A model generated the notes under the pieces. It was not told where the DNA came from and made no database searches. It saw only the letters and a list, made by a program, of their open reading frames with translations. A DNA stretch of 64,000 bases. Source: Hemibagrus wyckioides. Its lineage: Eukaryota; Chordata; Actinopteri; Siluriformes; Bagridae. The first letter of the stretch is position 1; each line of letters starts with the position of its first letter. Positions 61,085-64,000 of the stretch are shown here, piece by piece. Both the position numbers and the translations under genes were made by a program. The DNA is taken from the NCBI RefSeq assembly GCF_019097595.1, contig NC_080726.1:17087705-17151704 (forward strand). Direction: 5' to 3'.

Positions 61085-63111
61085 ACCGCGACACCTTTTC
61101 CCACATCCGGCTGTGGTGCCCACGTCCGTTTGGCACCTACACGCAAAACAAGCCTTACAGTAATGGCACAATTGGCAGTGGGACGTCATCTGCTCTCTGT
61201 AAAGCCGACACTGCTGGCTGTCCATCCATAGATGATAGTGGAGTTGCTGAGGAGCATGATGAGGATGTGGGCACTGAGAACACTCCTCCTGCCCCATCGT
61301 CCAACCTCCTGGCACCCACACCCCCTGCACCACCCTCGACTGCTCCACAAATGGAAGATGGAAGGGTGTTGCTTGATACATGGTATGTCATCAAACCAGG
61401 CAATACCAAGGAGAAAATTGCCTTTTTTGTGGCTCACCAGTGTACAGGAGCAGGCATTCCGAGACCTAGTGCCATGAAGGTGAAAGGAAACTGGGGCACT
61501 GACTGTACCAAGGCTAAGCGCCGTCGCCGCTGCTCTTCATATGACCCTTCTACAAGAGCTCAGAATGTGACCTCAGAGCTACCATCAGAGCCCAGCTGCC
61601 TGGAGGACAGTGTTGGTGTGAGCGAGACCGATCTGCTGTCTGTGGCAGAGATGGTGGCCCTTGTTGAGCAGCGCACAGCTATGGCCTTGCAAGGCATGGC
61701 AGCTCAAGGACAAATGACCTCAAGCAACCAGCAGCATACAGTCCTCCACAATTCTGTTTCAGATTCTCCACCTGTTGTATTTCTTTCAGAATCCTCTCCT
61801 CCTGCCCCAACCTCAAAAAGTGACTTTGAAAGGCAGCAGCAGCAAGAATCCAGGCGTGTTGCTCAGGCAGTAGCACGCTTTGAGTCTCAGCAGCAAAATC
61901 TTGAAAGTACAATACTGCGGCCTCAGATACATGACTCTGGTAAAGATCGGGATTGTGCCGGTGAGCCCGGGGCAAACGGCCAAAGCCATGGTCGAGGGGA
62001 AGTTAGGATTGCGTTTCGAGTGTCTAGTTTGGATCCCCGATCCCAGTCTGAGCCTGAAGGTCGCCCCAGGTGCATGTTTATGAGTTGTGGTACTGGAGCA
62101 GGGCAGGCAGCAACCAGGGCCAAAGAAAAGATCACGTGTGACCTTTACCAGCTGGTTAGCCCTTCATCTCGAGACTCCAGTACTGTCCTGGCTGGGTCAT
62201 CAAAATCAGATTCCACAGGAGAAGACATCACTGAGCGGCCTCCCACCACAACTACAGACCATACCCCAGACCACTGCACGGGAGAGAAAAAAGCTGTGGC
62301 TCGTGAGCGGGTGACTGGCTTCCATGTTGAAGTTGTAGTCACAGGAGCTGTGGACCAGTGTGTCTTCTATGGTAAGGACAGCACAGAGAATGTCCAAGAA
62401 GAGACTGTTTGCATAGCTGTGCCTAGTGGAGCTAACCGAGCCGATGTTTTAGAAGAGCCTCCACCTGGCCAGCTTTTCTTTCTCCAAAGCCCGTCTGCTG
62501 AAGACGAAGGTGATTCTGGGATCCCCAGCGGAATTTGCTCTTTGGATCGTGCAAATAAAAATGGCTCTGTGGGGAATGCAGTGGAGAGACCAGCCAGCCC
62601 GATCACCAACGTAGAGGACTGCGCTGATAAATCTCTCTGCCGCCTCTACCGTCACGTCTCCCATGACTTTCTGGAGATCCGTTTCCAGATCCAGCGACTT
62701 CTGGAGCCACGGCAGTATATGCTCATGCTTCCTGACCACATCATGGTGAACATCTTCAGCTACTTGCCCACCCGCTCTCTTGCAGCCTTGAAGTGCACCT
62801 GCCATGACTTTAAGGCCCTAATTGAGACCTATGGTGTGCGTGCCACAGACTCTCGCTGGAACCAGGACCCACTGTATCGCGATGACCCCTGCAAGCAGTG
62901 CAAGCGGCAGTACGAGCGGGGGGACGTCTCGCTTTGCCGCTGGCACCCCAAACCTTACCACCACGACCTGCCTTATGGACGATCGTACTGGATGTGCTGC
63001 CGGCGCACGGACAAGGACACGCCTGGCTGTAGAGTTGGACTGCATGACAACAACTGGGTCCAACCATGTGACATGGTTCAGGCCCGCGCCAAGAGAGAAG
63101 ATGGGAGGTAA
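61081..63111 (+). CDS. fbxo46: fbxo46: F-box only protein 46, SCF ubiquitin-ligase substrate receptor
   Basis: F-box proteins link substrates to SKP1-CUL1 ubiquitin ligases. The single coding exon gives 676 residues (human about 603, the difference lying in low-complexity linkers). The ATG at 61081 gives MNRDTFSHIRLWCPRPFGTY, which aligns without a gap to the human start and has A at -3; the frame is open further upstream only through non-ATG codons. Conserved blocks: LLDTWYVIKPGNTKEKIAFF (about 98-117), a basic AKRRRRCSS, DLLSVAEMVALVEQR, KITCDLYQLVSPS, GFHVEVVVTG, then SLCRLYRHVSHDFLEIRF leading to the F-box (about 548-592, LPDHIMVNIFSYLPTRSLAA). The Cys/His-rich end (about 604-660, CKQC, CRWHPKPYHH, WMCCRR, GLHDNNW) is nearly identical to human. 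No frame damage; transcribed away from coq8b. Confidence 0.96.
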   Translation: MNRDTFSHIRLWCPRPFGTYTQNKPYSNGTIGSGTSSALCKADTAGCPSIDDSGVAEEHDEDVGTENTPPAPSSNLLAPTPPAPPSTAPQMEDGRVLLDTWYVIKPGNTKEKIAFFVAHQCTGAGIPRPSAMKVKGNWGTDCTKAKRRRRCSSYDPSTRAQNVTSELPSEPSCLEDSVGVSETDLLSVAEMVALVEQRTAMALQGMAAQGQMTSSNQQHTVLHNSVSDSPPVVFLSESSPPAPTSKSDFERQQQQESRRVAQAVARFESQQQNLESTILRPQIHDSGKDRDCAGEPGANGQSHGRGEVRIAFRVSSLDPRSQSEPEGRPRCMFMSCGTGAGQAATRAKEKITCDLYQLVSPSSRDSSTVLAGSSKSDSTGEDITERPPTTTTDHTPDHCTGEKKAVARERVTGFHVEVVVTGAVDQCVFYGKDSTENVQEETVCIAVPSGANRADVLEEPPPGQLFFLQSPSAEDEGDSGIPSGICSLDRANKNGSVGNAVERPASPITNVEDCADKSLCRLYRHVSHDFLEIRFQIQRLLEPRQYMLMLPDHIMVNIFSYLPTRSLAALKCTCHDFKALIETYGVRATDSRWNQDPLYRDDPCKQCKRQYERGDVSLCRWHPKPYHHDLPYGRSYWMCCRRTDKDTPGCRVGLHDNNWVQPCDMVQARAKREDGR

Positions 63112-63960
63112 AGATGAGAGTAGGGTGATTCTGGGTTCCTTTCTTACTCTCATGTTGTCTAAACCTCATGACAGTGTAATATTTATGGTTGAGCCTCCCT
63201 CCCCACCTCAGCTTGTTAACCTTGCTATCATGTCAGTATCAGTTCTTAGCAGTGCAGCATACTCCTTACGGCCATAATATGCTGAGTGTGAATACCGGCG
63301 CTGATTAAATGAGGTTAATGTCTGCTGCATGGGACTAAATCTTTACATGTATTTGTAAATTGGTTAGAAATTATTTCTGGCTTGGCAGTGTTTTCTTAAA
63401 ACCAGCACTGGAGCCAAACCCAACCTTGCCAAACCTGCAGGCTAGGCATTGACTTGTCTTACTAGAGTCATTAAATGTATTGAGGTTGGATGCCATGTTT
63501 TCTTTACTGACCCTGGGGTGAAAATGATGTCACTTTACAAATACCTGATGTCACTTTGTAATCAACAGTTCTACTGCTTTGTTTTTTTCTCGTTTGTTTA
63601 ATTTCTTGTGCGTGTGAGTGAATGAGTGAATTATTTTCCTTTCTTTTTGGGTTTCAATGTTTTGCAAAAACTAAGATGAATATGGAAATCTATTTCTTGT
63701 TCAGCTCTTTTCTCGGTCGTGCCCCTGCACCAGCGCGGTCACTCAAAACCTGTCTTTGCTTTCTGTTGGTGAAAAAACACATCAGGTTCCAGCCTTAAGC
63801 CCATTCCATCTGCTCACTCCATCCACAATCTTTCAAACAGAATCAAATGTTGATGCTGATGCCCTTTGGTTTGGGAGACCGTTGTAGGTTTCGCAGTCAG
63901 CATATGCTCTAGGGAATTTTTGCCTCTAAAGTAAATAAAAGTTATTTAAAACTGGTGTCT
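63112..63960 (+). other. fbxo46: fbxo46 3' untranslated region
   Basis: No further conserved frame after the TAA at 63109-63111. The region is AT-rich with T-rich runs and runs to the poly(A) signal at 63934. The cleavage site is probably about 15-25 nt after the signal; the sequence after it is GT/T-rich ('ctggtgtctgtatcaag'). Confidence 0.6.
63934..63939 (+). terminator. fbxo46: fbxo46 poly(A) signal
   Basis: Canonical AATAAA about 820 nt after the stop codon, followed by a GT-rich stretch, as expected for a cleavage site. Confidence 0.7.
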
Positions 63961-64000
63961 GTATCAAGTTACCTTTGTCATTTCCTTTCAACAAGTGCAA

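Overview
This looks like a piece of teleost fish genome. The supports are three vertebrate genes with spliced structure and high identity to human orthologues, several Tc1/mariner fossils, tRNA-derived SINEs and abundant (CA)n. One SINE at 51.6-52.0 kb looks to me like a type common in catfishes, so a siluriform is my best guess, but that is from memory and weak. No prokaryotic, plasmid or phage features are present.

Gene layout. (1) At the left edge, 2053-2178 on the minus strand, is the first coding exon of numbl (Numb-like). The rest of that gene lies to the left of the window and its 5' untranslated exon(s) lie somewhere to the right. (2) 47180-53642 (minus) holds a complete 14-coding-exon coq8b gene, with a non-coding first exon ending at 56334 and a poly(A) signal at 47022. 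I traced every splice junction; the joined frame is open for 616 codons. (3) 61081-63111 (plus) is the single coding exon of fbxo46, preceded by a non-coding exon ending at 58284 and followed by a poly(A) signal at 63934. numbl and coq8b are direct same-strand neighbours in human 19q13.2, and FBXO46 is also on 19q13, so this is conserved synteny. It is also the main reason to call the kinase coq8b rather than coq8a.

Between numbl and coq8b (2.2-47 kb) I find no other gene. About 20 kb of it is tandem DNA: a 29-bp array (6.58-7.66 kb), a related 30-bp array (7.74-12.93 kb), a 21/27-bp array (15.46-17.35 kb), a pentamer TGTGW array (17.35-23.82 kb), a CACT-type array with higher-order structure (26.49-30.50 kb) and a 36-bp array (40.03-41.37 kb). 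These arrays are almost free of stop codons and so give very long but spurious reading frames on both strands. The rest is unique non-coding sequence with dispersed SINE, L2-tail and Tc1 fragments and three C-rich tracts able to form G-quadruplexes on the minus strand.

coq8b and fbxo46 are transcribed divergently from CCAAT-containing regions about 1.6 kb apart. The genes do not form a pathway: COQ8B supports mitochondrial coenzyme Q synthesis, FBXO46 is an SCF ubiquitin-ligase substrate receptor and NUMBL is an endocytic/Notch adaptor. I see no undescribed biological system. The most unusual things are the extent and internal order of the tandem arrays, a fold-back transposon in the fbxo46 intron and overlapping upstream reading frames at the fbxo46 start.
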